DNA from: Streptomyces violaceusniger
GTDB lineage: Bacteria > Actinomycetota > Actinomycetes > Streptomycetales > Streptomycetaceae
Assembly (NCBI GenBank): GCA_005405945.1
Contig: BJHW01000001.1
Location: 1,550,001-1,614,000 of the forward strand
Reading direction: 5' to 3'
DNA: 64,000 nucleotides
This document shows positions 54,856-62,001 of this stretch, piece by piece (position 1 is the stretch's first letter; each line of letters starts with the position of its first letter). Under the pieces are notes generated by a model. The model saw nothing but the letters and a program-made list of their open reading frames with translations, was not told the origin of the DNA and made no database searches. The translations under genes and the position numbers were made by a program.

Positions 54856-55242
54856 ATGCCCTTCGTCCGCATTGACGCGCTGCGGGCCGACGCCGACCGG
54901 CTCGACGCGCTCGGCCGTGCCGTACACGACGCGCTGGTGGAAACCATCGGCTTCCCGCCCAACGACCGGTTCCAGGTCCTGACCAGCCATGACGGCACCA
55001 GCGGCATGCTGGCTTACGACGACTGCCTCGGCGTGCCGCGCGACGACGGCATCGTCTACGTCGCGCTCACGATGCGCTCGGGGCGCACACCGGCACAGAA
55101 GCAGGCGCTGTACCGGCGGATCGCCGAGCTCGCCCAGGAGTACGCGGGTACCGAGCCGCGGAACGTGTTCATCACCCTGACCGAGAACGAGTCGGCCGAC
55201 TGGTCGTTCGGACACGGGGTGGCGCAGTACGTCGAGGGATGA
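54856..55242 (+). CDS. Tautomerase-family protein
   Basis: A 128-residue member of the tautomerase superfamily with MPFVRIDALRADADRL at the start, so that Pro1 after Met removal would be the general base. Other blocks are VETIGFPPNDRFQVLTSHDG and RNVFITLTENESADWSFG. AAGGAGAG precedes the ATG. It follows the TetR gene on the same strand and is probably regulated by it. The substrate is unknown; relatives isomerise keto-enol acids or dehalogenate small acids. Confidence 0.88.
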   Translation: MPFVRIDALRADADRLDALGRAVHDALVETIGFPPNDRFQVLTSHDGTSGMLAYDDCLGVPRDDGIVYVALTMRSGRTPAQKQALYRRIAELAQEYAGTEPRNVFITLTENESADWSFGHGVAQYVEG

Positions 55243-55322
55243 GACGTCGCCATCGGGCCCGGTATGGCGAGAATCCGTTGACTTCTGTCATTTCGGCCCC
55301 TGGGTGATCCTCTCCCGGCTCC

Positions 55323-55484
55323 CTAGGGTCCTTCTGACGGATCTCCGTGGAGGAAGGATCGGGGCGTGCTCTCGGCGTGCCGCGCGGAGGCCCTCGTAGC
55401 GGAGCTACTCGGGCTTTCGTGCGGTGCGGCGAGAGGGCGCCCCGGACGCCGCGACGCCGCGCAGATCCGCCAGAAGGACCCTAG
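55323..55484. mobile_element. MITE-like 162-bp inverted-repeat element
   Basis: The element begins CTAGGGTCCTTCTGACGGAT and ends with its near-perfect reverse complement, ATCCGCCAGAAGGACCCTAG. The terminal repeats span about 25 bases with two differences and both ends carry CTAG, which may be a duplicated target. Inner arms also pair (GCCCtCGTAGC with GCTACTCGGGC), so the whole element can fold into one long hairpin. It encodes no protein. A solo end of the same repeat lies at 6591. Its movement would depend on a transposase elsewhere. Confidence 0.8.
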
Positions 55485-55566
55485 CGTGGGGCGGGCACCA
55501 CCCGTCGCACGCCCGGAAGGAGACGCTGGTGCCCACCACGTTCGAAAGGAAGCCGGACGCCACCCG

Positions 55567-56034
55567 ATGACCAAGATCCTGCTCTCCCTGCACGTCCTGG
55601 CCGCCATCGTGGCGATCGGTCCCGTCACCGTCGCGGCCAGCATGTTCCCGCCCGCGGCGCGCAACGCCCATGCGGCCGCCGCCGAGGGCGAGGCGGACCT
55701 GGGCACGGTCCGGCTGCTCCACCGCATCTGCCGCACCTACGCCACGATGGGCCTGGCCGTGCCCGTCCTCGGCTTCGCCACGGCCGCCGTGATGGGCGTC
55801 CTCGACAGCGGCTGGCTCACCGCCTCCATCGCCCTGACGGCCGCGGCCGCCGGTGTCCTGGTCGCCTTCGTCCTGCCCCGCCAGGGCGAACTCCTCGACA
55901 GCCTCGGCGCGAGCAAGGCCCTCGAGCGTTCCGACACCGCCCAACTGGCCATGTTCACGGGAGTGTTCAACCTGCTGTGGGTGGCGGTGACCATCCTCAT
56001 GATCGTCCGCCCGGGCTCGACCACCGGAGCCTGA
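55567..56034 (+). CDS. DUF2269-family membrane protein
   Basis: A 155-residue integral membrane protein with four hydrophobic segments: ILLSLHVLAAIVAIGPVTVA, YATMGLAVPVLGFATAAVMG, SIALTAAAAGVLVAFVLP and LAMFTGVFNLLWVAVTILMI. A His in the first helix (LHVLAAI) is shared with DUF2269 proteins and may face haem or another ligand, but no function is known. GGAAG precedes the ATG. The gene starts about 80 bases after the MITE, which could therefore influence its expression. Confidence 0.85.
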   Translation: MTKILLSLHVLAAIVAIGPVTVAASMFPPAARNAHAAAAEGEADLGTVRLLHRICRTYATMGLAVPVLGFATAAVMGVLDSGWLTASIALTAAAAGVLVAFVLPRQGELLDSLGASKALERSDTAQLAMFTGVFNLLWVAVTILMIVRPGSTTGA

Positions 56035-56147
56035 CCCCGCCCCGTCTCCCGCGCTGTGGCCTGAAGCCGGTCACCGCGCGGGATCCGGCCATTGGCGCGG
56101 GATAATGATCGGGAGCGCCAGGCGGGAAACGAGAGGCGGTGCGGGGC

Positions 56148-57202
56148 ATGCACGGTGAGTACAAGGTGCCGGGCGGCAAGCTGGTCGTCGTGGATCTGGA
56201 GGTCCACGACGGCGCGCTGCGCGAGGTGCGGGTGGCGGGCGACTTCTTCCTGGAGCCGGACGAGGCGCTGCACGCCATCGACCGGGCCCTGGAGGGCGCG
56301 CCCGCCGACGCGGACGCGAAGGCGCTCGCCGCCCGCGTCAAGGCGGGGCTGCCCGCCGACACCGTGATGTTCGGCTTCTCCCCCGAGGCCGTCGGCATCG
56401 CGGTGCGGCGGGCGCTGGCCCGCGCCACCGACTGGACGGACTACCACTGGCAGCTGATCCACGAGGGGCCGCAGGACCCGGCGCTGCACATGGCCCTGGA
56501 CGAGGTGCTGACCGACGAGGTCGCCGCCGGACGGCGGCCGCCCACGCTGCGGGTGTGGGAGTGGGGCCGCCCGGCCGTCATCATCGGCAGCTTCCAGTCC
56601 CTCCGCAATGAAGTGGACCCCGAGGGTGCGGCTCGCCACGGAGTCACGGTGGTGCGGCGCATCTCCGGTGGCGGAGCCATGTTCGTGGAGGCCGAGAACA
56701 CCATCACCTACTCCCTTTCGGTACCGGCCTCCCTCGTCTCCGGGCTGTCGTTCGCCGATTCCTATGCCTACCTCGACGACTGGGTTCTGACCGCGCTCGG
56801 CGACATGGGAATCAAGGCCTGGTACCAGCCCCTCAATGACATCGCCTCCGAGGAGGGCAAGATCGCCGGTGCCGCGCAGAAGCGCCTCGCCAGTGGTGAC
56901 GGCGCGGCACTGCACCACGTGACGATGGCGTACGACATCGACGCCGACAAGATGGTCGATGTGCTGCGCATCGGCAAGGAGAAGCTGTCCGACAAGGGCA
57001 CCGAGAGCGCCAAGAAGCGCGTCGACCCGCTACGCCGCCAGACCGGCCTGCCCCGAGCCGAGATCATCGACCGCATGCTCGGCTCCTTTCGCACTCGCTA
57101 CGGCCTCACTCGGGGCACGTCACCGAGGCGGAGATGACACGCGCCGAGGAACTCGCCCTTACGAAGTACAGCAACGAGGAGTGGACGGCTCGGGTGCCAT
57201 AG
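56148..57202 (+). CDS. Lipoate-protein ligase A-family protein (one apparent frameshift)
   Basis: About 351 residues when one G is restored near 57117, adding a C-terminus that ends KYSNEEWTARVP. The order is reversed compared with E. coli LplA: an N-terminal LplA accessory-like domain (EYKVPGGKLVVVDLEVHDGA), then the BPL/LplA catalytic domain. The latter has WEWGRPAVIIGSFQSLRNEV, VVRRISGGGAMFVEAENTIT and the adenylate-binding Lys in ASEEGKIAGAAQKR. It transfers lipoate, or another short acid, to carrier domains of dehydrogenase complexes. ATG 56148 is favoured over GTG 56139 by spacing from GAGAGG. Confidence 0.88.
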
Positions 57203-57258
57203 GAAGCACCAAGCCGACGACCGCGGCAGCGGAGGGTAGGTCCGCCGACAGCTCTTGC

Positions 57259-57279
57259 ATGTTCTATGTCATGGAGCAT
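57259..57279. promoter_or_regulatory. Imperfect palindrome upstream of the TetR gene at 57314
   Basis: A 21-base dyad with arms ATGTTCTATG and CATGGAGCAT around a central T matches its reverse complement at 17 of 21 positions. It is AT-rich and lies 34 bases before the TetR start, so autoregulation is likely. Imperfect symmetry makes the exact edges uncertain. Confidence 0.5.
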
Positions 57280-57313
57280 AAGTTACCCACGCGTAAGGGA
57301 GGTGGTGGGTGAC

Positions 57314-57943
57314 ATGGTCCGGCGCAAGAGCGACAGCCGCGAGCGGATGGTGCTGAGTGCCGCGGCGCTGCTGCGTGAGTACGGCGCGAGCGCCACGAGC
57401 ATCGACCGGGTGCTCGCCCACAGCGGGGCCCCGCGCGGCTCGGTCTACCACCACTTCCCGGGCGGGCGGGCGCAGTTGATCGATGAGGCGGTGGCGCTCG
57501 CCGGTGACTTCATCGCCGGGCTGATCGAGACCGGTGTGCGGGCCGATGACCCGGTGGCGGCGGTCGACGCGTTCTTCACGCTGTGGCGCGGGCGGCTCGT
57601 CGAAAGCGACTTCCGGACCGGCTGCCCCGTCGTGGCGGTGGCCGTCGAGACCAACGACGACGCCCCGCAGCTCGCCCGCTCCGCGGCCGCGGCGTTCGCC
57701 CGCTGGCAGGAGGCGCTGGCCGCCTTGTTCGTCCGGCACGGTCTGCCGGAGGAGCGGGGAAGGCGGCTCGCCGCGTTCGTCATCGCCGCGGTGGAGGGCG
57801 CCGTCATCATGTGCCGGGCCGAGCGGAGCACCGGCCCGCTGGAGGCGGCCGCCACCGAGATCCACGACCTTCTGGCCCACGCTCTGCGTACCACCGGCGC
57901 GTTGGCGGACCCCGCCCGCGACCACGACGCGCCACCACCGTGA
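57314..57943 (+). CDS. TetR-family regulator, LmrA/YxaF type
   Basis: A 209-residue regulator. The helix-turn-helix reads MVLSAAALLREYGASATSID then RVLAHSGAPRGSVYHHFPGG. The effector half has FRTGCPVVAVAVETNDD and VEGAVIMCRAERSTGPLEA, as in LmrA/YxaF relatives that answer to flavonoids or antibiotics. GGAGGTGG precedes the ATG at 57314. It precedes an acyl-CoA isomerase-like gene by about 140 bases, which includes a tandem repeat array, and may control it. Confidence 0.9.
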   Translation: MVRRKSDSRERMVLSAAALLREYGASATSIDRVLAHSGAPRGSVYHHFPGGRAQLIDEAVALAGDFIAGLIETGVRADDPVAAVDAFFTLWRGRLVESDFRTGCPVVAVAVETNDDAPQLARSAAAAFARWQEALAALFVRHGLPEERGRRLAAFVIAAVEGAVIMCRAERSTGPLEAAATEIHDLLAHALRTTGALADPARDHDAPPP

Positions 57944-57949
57944 GACCCG

Positions 57950-58021
57950 GTGCACCACCGCCGTGAAACCGCGGTGAACAACCGCCGTGAAACCGCAGTG
58001 CACCACCGCCGTGACCCGCGG
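57950..58021. repeat. Three 24-base tandem repeats downstream of the TetR gene
   Basis: Three units of 24 bases follow each other (57950-57973, 57974-57997, 57998-58021), each starting GTG(C/A)ACAACCGCCGTGA or a one- or two-base variant. A degenerate copy precedes them at the end of the TetR gene. Each unit contains the short dyad CCGCGGT/CCGCAGT. Copy number could vary between strains; effects on the downstream gene are unknown. Confidence 0.75.
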
Positions 58022-58082
58022 GCCGCCGGATGGGTGGCGTGCGGGCCCGTCGGCCGACTCAGCCCTGTGTGAAGGAGCAGCC

Positions 58083-58754
58083 ATGCCCACGCTGGACCGC
58101 CGGGACAACGTCTTCGTGCTCGACCTCGGGGACGGCGAGAACCGTTTCCACCCCGACTGGCTCGCCGCCGTCGACGGCGCTCTGGACGAGGTGGAGAAGG
58201 CCGACGGGGCGCGTGCCCTGGTGACCGCCGCCACCGGCAAGTTCTACTCCAACGGCCTGGACCTGGACTGGCTGTTGGCCCACGCCGACCAGCACCAGGA
58301 CTATGTCGTCTCCGTCCATGGGCTCCTGGCCCGGATGCTGTCGCTGCCGCTCGTGACCGTGGCCGCGCTGCAGGGGCACACCTTCGCGGCGGGCGCGATG
58401 TTCTCCCTGGCCCATGACGTCCGGGTGATGCGCGCCGACCGTGGCTTCTGGTGTCTGCCCGAGGCGGACATCAACATCCCCTTCACCCCGGGCATGTCCG
58501 CCCTCATACAGAGCCGGCTGAGCCCGCGCACCGCCCACGAGGCCATGGTCACCGCTCGTCGTTACGGCGGCCACGACGCGCTCGCCGCCGGGATCGTCGA
58601 CCACGCGGTGGCGGAGGACGCCGTCCGCTCGACCGCCGTCGAGTTGGCCGCGGCGCAGGCGGGCAAGGCCGGTGACACCCTCGGCGCCATCAAGGGCCGT
58701 ATGTACGCCCCCGTACTGACCGCCCTGCGCACGAAGGACAACCCCCTGGGCTGA
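58083..58754 (+). CDS. Enoyl-CoA hydratase/isomerase (crotonase) family protein
   Basis: A 223-residue crotonase-fold enzyme, short for the family. The oxyanion-hole regions are GKFYSNGLDLDWLLAH and AALQGHTFAAGAMFSLAHD; the later FWCLPEADINIPFTPGMSAL has the Glu and Pro positions of enoyl-CoA isomerases. It probably shifts or hydrates a double bond in an acyl-CoA during fatty-acid breakdown. GAAGGAG precedes the ATG. The thioesterase gene follows on the same strand after about 120 bases. Confidence 0.9.
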   Translation: MPTLDRRDNVFVLDLGDGENRFHPDWLAAVDGALDEVEKADGARALVTAATGKFYSNGLDLDWLLAHADQHQDYVVSVHGLLARMLSLPLVTVAALQGHTFAAGAMFSLAHDVRVMRADRGFWCLPEADINIPFTPGMSALIQSRLSPRTAHEAMVTARRYGGHDALAAGIVDHAVAEDAVRSTAVELAAAQAGKAGDTLGAIKGRMYAPVLTALRTKDNPLG

Positions 58755-58873
58755 GCACCCCATCCGGCCGACAAACCCCTTGGCCGACAGCCTCGTTGGC
58801 CGACAGTCCCACCTGGCTCCCGCGCCGCACTCATCCCGAACGGCGCGGGCCACCACGACCGCAAGGAACGCCT

Positions 58874-59328
58874 GTGACCACCACCGACCTCACCACCCTC
58901 TCCGGCCTCGACCTCATCCGATGGGTGCAGTCCGAGCGTCCCACCGACGTCCCCACCATCGGACGGCTCCTCGGCATGCGCTTCGACGAGGTGGACCCCG
59001 GACGCGTCGTCGTCTCCCTCGACACCCGCCCCGACTTCGCCAACCCCTCGGCACCGTCCACGGCGGTATCGCCGCCACCCTGCTCGACTCGGCCATGGGC
59101 TGCGCCGTTCACACCACTCTCCCGGCCGGGGTGGGCTACACCACCCTGGAGCTCAAGGTGAACTACATCCGCGCGGCCCGCACCGACGGGCAGACCCTCA
59201 TCGCCGAAGGCACCGTCCTCCACGCCGGTCGCCGCACCGCCACCGCCGAGGGCAAGGTGCTCGACGAACAGGGGAAGTTGATCGCCCACGCGACCACCAC
59301 CTGCATGATCCTCCGCACCGACGGCTGA
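58874..59328 (+). CDS. PaaI-family hot-dog thioesterase (one apparent frameshift)
   Basis: About 151 residues when one C is restored near 59046, joining FANPLGTVHGGIAATLLDSA. The HGG with a nearby Asp (LLDSAMG) is the PaaI active-site signature; LELKVNYIRAARTDGQTLI and EGTVLHAGRRTATAEGKVLD complete the hot-dog fold. It hydrolyses acyl-CoA thioesters. The GTG at 58874 follows AAGGAA. It lies after the crotonase gene, a sensible metabolic pairing, though a shared transcript is unproved. Confidence 0.85.
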
Positions 59329-59368
59329 CCGGCCCGGCCGCCACGCCGACGGACGGCTCCGGGCTCCC

Positions 59369-59402
59369 GGCCCCGGCCCCCGGCCCCCGGCCCCCGGCCC
59401 CC
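59369..59402 (-). repeat. Seven-base tandem repeat with G-quadruplex potential on the minus strand
   Basis: Four perfect copies of GGCCCCC (59375-59402), after a shorter copy, give the minus strand four G5 tracts separated by CC. That fits a stable intramolecular G-quadruplex motif. It lies 48 bases upstream of the CapA-family gene. Because C/G runs are commonly shortened in this sequence, the true tract lengths may be longer. Confidence 0.7.
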
Positions 59403-59449
59403 GCGTAGCCTGTTCCCGTCGTGGACCGGCCCGAGTGGGGGAGTTGCGC

Positions 59450-60544
59450 ATGAAGCTGATCGCCGTGGGCGACGTGGTGGTCGCCCGGAGACCGGCCGTG
59501 GCTCTCGACGGGGACCTCTCCGCGGGCACCTCGGCGCTGCCGCTGCTGCGGGACGCCGATCTGACGATCGGCAACCTCGAGGTCCCGCTGACCGACACCG
59601 GGTACCCGGCCGAGAAGCCGGTCGCCTTCCGTGTGGGCAGCGACATGGCGCCCGAGCTGGCCCGGCTCGGCCTCGACGCCTGTTCGCTGGCCACCAACCA
59701 CGCGCTCGACTACGGCATCGACGGTCTGCGCAACACCAGGGCGGCTCTGGACACGGCCGGTGTCGCCCACGCCGGGGCCGGGGAGAACCTCGACGAGGCG
59801 CTGCGTGCCGTCCGGCTCTCCGGCCGGGGCCGCGCCGAGGTGGCCTTTCTGAGCCTGTGCTGTGCCCTGCCGCCGGGCTTCAACGCCACCTCGCACCGGC
59901 CCGGGATCGCGCCGGTGAGGGTCGAGCAGGCTTACGAGTTCGACGGCGTGCTGATCGAGGAGCAGCCCGGGACCGTGCCGTATGTCCGCACCAAGGCGCG
60001 CGAGACCGATGTGGCGCGTGCCGAGGAGGCGGTCCGGCGGGCCAAGGAGCTGGCCGCCACGGTGGTGGTGGCGGTGCACTGGGGCGTTCCCTGGTGCTAT
60101 CTGCCCAGCAACCAGGGGCCGTTGGCCGAGTACCAGCAGCCGCTGGGGCGGCGGCTTGTCGACGCCGGGGCGGATCTGGTGATCGGACACCATCCGCACT
60201 GCCTCCACCCGGTCGAGCGGTACGGGGACGGCCTCATCCTCTACTCGACCGGGAACTTCCTGTTCCATCCCTGCGAGGAGGTGGCTCCCGCCGACCGGCG
60301 CCCGCCCTCCCGCTACAAGGGGCGGATGTTCGACCGGCCGTGGTTCGAGAGCGCGGTGTTCGAGGTGACGCTGGGCGAAGGCCCGCCCCGGCTGCGCCTC
60401 CATCCGGTCGAGCTCACCGCCGACGGCGAGCCGGTGATTCCCACGGCCTCGACGGCGCGGCGCATCCTGCGGCAGGTCGAAGAGTTCTCCCAGGAGCTGG
60501 CCCCCTCGACGAGGGTGGACCGGGACGGCCGCGTCCGCTTCTGA
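59450..60544 (+). CDS. CapA/poly-gamma-glutamate synthesis-like metallophosphatase-fold protein
   Basis: A 364-residue protein of the CapA family with the calcineurin-like blocks IAVGDVVVARRP, LTIGNLEVPLTDTG, CSLATNHALDYGIDGLRNTR, VVAVHWGVPWCYLPSNQGPL and LVIGHHPHCLHPVERYGDGL then ILYSTGNFLF. Asp and His residues in these blocks would bind two metals. No signal peptide is visible, so it acts in the cytoplasm here, unlike Bacillus CapA. GGGGGAG precedes the ATG. The substrate is unknown. The G-quadruplex-prone repeat just upstream may affect expression. Confidence 0.9.
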   Translation: MKLIAVGDVVVARRPAVALDGDLSAGTSALPLLRDADLTIGNLEVPLTDTGYPAEKPVAFRVGSDMAPELARLGLDACSLATNHALDYGIDGLRNTRAALDTAGVAHAGAGENLDEALRAVRLSGRGRAEVAFLSLCCALPPGFNATSHRPGIAPVRVEQAYEFDGVLIEEQPGTVPYVRTKARETDVARAEEAVRRAKELAATVVVAVHWGVPWCYLPSNQGPLAEYQQPLGRRLVDAGADLVIGHHPHCLHPVERYGDGLILYSTGNFLFHPCEEVAPADRRPPSRYKGRMFDRPWFESAVFEVTLGEGPPRLRLHPVELTADGEPVIPTASTARRILRQVEEFSQELAPSTRVDRDGRVRF

Positions 60545-60617
60545 CGACGCCGTTGCCGGATCGGCGGTGGCTACGTGGCGGCGGGGCCGTCCGGCAGCCC
60601 CGGCGCCGCCACGGGGG

Positions 60618-61055
60618 TCAGTTGCTGTAGACGCGCTCGGGGTGGACGAAGACCGCGGCGCGGCGCTGCTCGGCCATGACGCGGTCGTACGCGGCCCAGT
60701 CGTCGTGGGTGCCGCCCGCGGCGGTGAAGATCTCGCGCAGCAGCAGACGCAGACGCTCCGGGTCGATCCCGGGGAACGGGTCGTCCGGCCCCGCGATCTC
60801 GGTGCGGCCCTCGACCGCGGCCCAGTTCCATCCGGCGCGGAAGACCACGGTGGCCCGCGGACGCGCCCGCAGATGGGCGAGTTTGGCGGGGCCGTAGGTG
60901 ACGAAGGCGACCACCTGGTCACCGGAGACCGGATGGCCGACGATCCCGGCGTTGACCACGGATCCCTGGACCGTGCTGTCGGCGCGCGTCGTCGACACGA
61001 CCGCCAAGTGGTGGTCGGCCGCGGCGATGCGGTCCACTTCCTGAAGATCCGTCAT
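60618..61055 (-). CDS. PPOX-class F420-dependent (pyridoxamine-oxidase-like) flavin/deazaflavin protein
   Basis: A 145-residue split-barrel protein with HLAVVSTTRADSTVQGSVVN, VAFVTYGPAKLAHLRARPRA and TVVFRAGWNWAAVEGRTEIA, then FTAAGGTHDDWAAYDRVMAE and RRAAVFVHPERVYSN. These are usual in actinobacterial TIGR03618-type proteins, which bind F420 or FMN and reduce diverse substrates. AAAGG precedes the ATG at 61055. It stands alone between the CapA gene (convergent) and a divergent sensor kinase. Confidence 0.9.
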   Translation of the reverse strand: MTDLQEVDRIAAADHHLAVVSTTRADSTVQGSVVNAGIVGHPVSGDQVVAFVTYGPAKLAHLRARPRATVVFRAGWNWAAVEGRTEIAGPDDPFPGIDPERLRLLLREIFTAAGGTHDDWAAYDRVMAEQRRAAVFVHPERVYSN

Positions 61056-61232
61056 CGGGTGCCTTTCTGGGCGGACCGGTTCCCCCACCATGACTCCCCC
61101 GGCCCGTACCCGCACCCTGATGCGTCCATGCCGGTGAATCCGGGGCCGGGGCCGGGGGTGTAGCGGGCTCCACCGTCGAAGGGGCGGCTCGCTCTCCCGC
61201 GTGGGTCCGGCCGGTCTTCTAGCCTCGTCGGT

Positions 61233-61970
61233 ATGGGGAGGCGAACGCGGCACACGGCGCGGGCCACGGCCCGGCTGGCCCGGCGGGTGGAGGAGCTGGT
61301 GGAAACCCGGGCGGGTGCCATCGCCGCACACGGCGCCGAACTGCGGCGTATCGAGAGGGAGTTGCACGAGGGCGCCCAGGCACGGCTGGTCTCCCTGTCG
61401 CTGCGGATCGGGCTGGCCAAGCGGGCGTACGACCGGGATCCGACGGCGGCGCGCAGGATGCTGGACGACGCGCAGGACCTCGCCGACGAGGCGCTGGCGG
61501 AGCTGCGTCAGGTGGTGCGTGGCATGTATCCGCCGGTCCTCACCGACCGTGGCCTGGCCGGGGCGGTACGGGCGCTCGCCGCGAGCAGCGGGCTCGATGT
61601 GACCGTGCGGCTGGACGGGCTGGAGGACGGGGAGCGGGCGCCGCTGGCGGTCGAGGCGACGGCGTACTTCGTCGTGGCGGAGGCACTGGCCAACGTGGCC
61701 GGGCACAGCGGCTCCGACCGGGCCGAGGTCCGGCTGGCGCGCACCCCGAGCGGGTTGTCGGTCTCGGTGCGCGACACGGGACGAGGCGGCGCCGAGGCCG
61801 CCACCGGCGGGTCCGAGGCCGGGCGGACCGGTGGCGCCGGCCATGACTCCGAACGTGGCCTCGGGCTGCTCGGGATACGCCGCCGCGTCGCCGCACTCGA
61901 TGGAACGGTGACGGTGACCAGCCCGCGCGGCGGGCCGACCGTCATCGCGGTGGAGCTGCCCTGCCGGTGA
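61233..61970 (+). CDS. Cytoplasmic NarL-type histidine kinase without membrane sensor
   Basis: A 245-residue kinase with a coiled N-terminal helix, then the H-box RRIERELHEGAQARLVSLSL with the phospho-acceptor His. The ATPase domain has YFVVAEALANVAGHSG, SVSVRDTGRGG and RGLGLLGIRRRVAAL, with the N, G1 and G2 positions. The usual membrane or GAF segments are missing, so it is short for the family; it could be N-terminally truncated or sense within the cell. The start at 61233 has no clear ribosome binding site. No response regulator is adjacent; a convergent LAL regulator follows. Confidence 0.8.
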   Translation: MGRRTRHTARATARLARRVEELVETRAGAIAAHGAELRRIERELHEGAQARLVSLSLRIGLAKRAYDRDPTAARRMLDDAQDLADEALAELRQVVRGMYPPVLTDRGLAGAVRALAASSGLDVTVRLDGLEDGERAPLAVEATAYFVVAEALANVAGHSGSDRAEVRLARTPSGLSVSVRDTGRGGAEAATGGSEAGRTGGAGHDSERGLGLLGIRRRVAALDGTVTVTSPRGGPTVIAVELPCR

Positions 61971-62001
61971 CGATCGCCGGGACCGCACGTGGCCACCGCC
62001 G

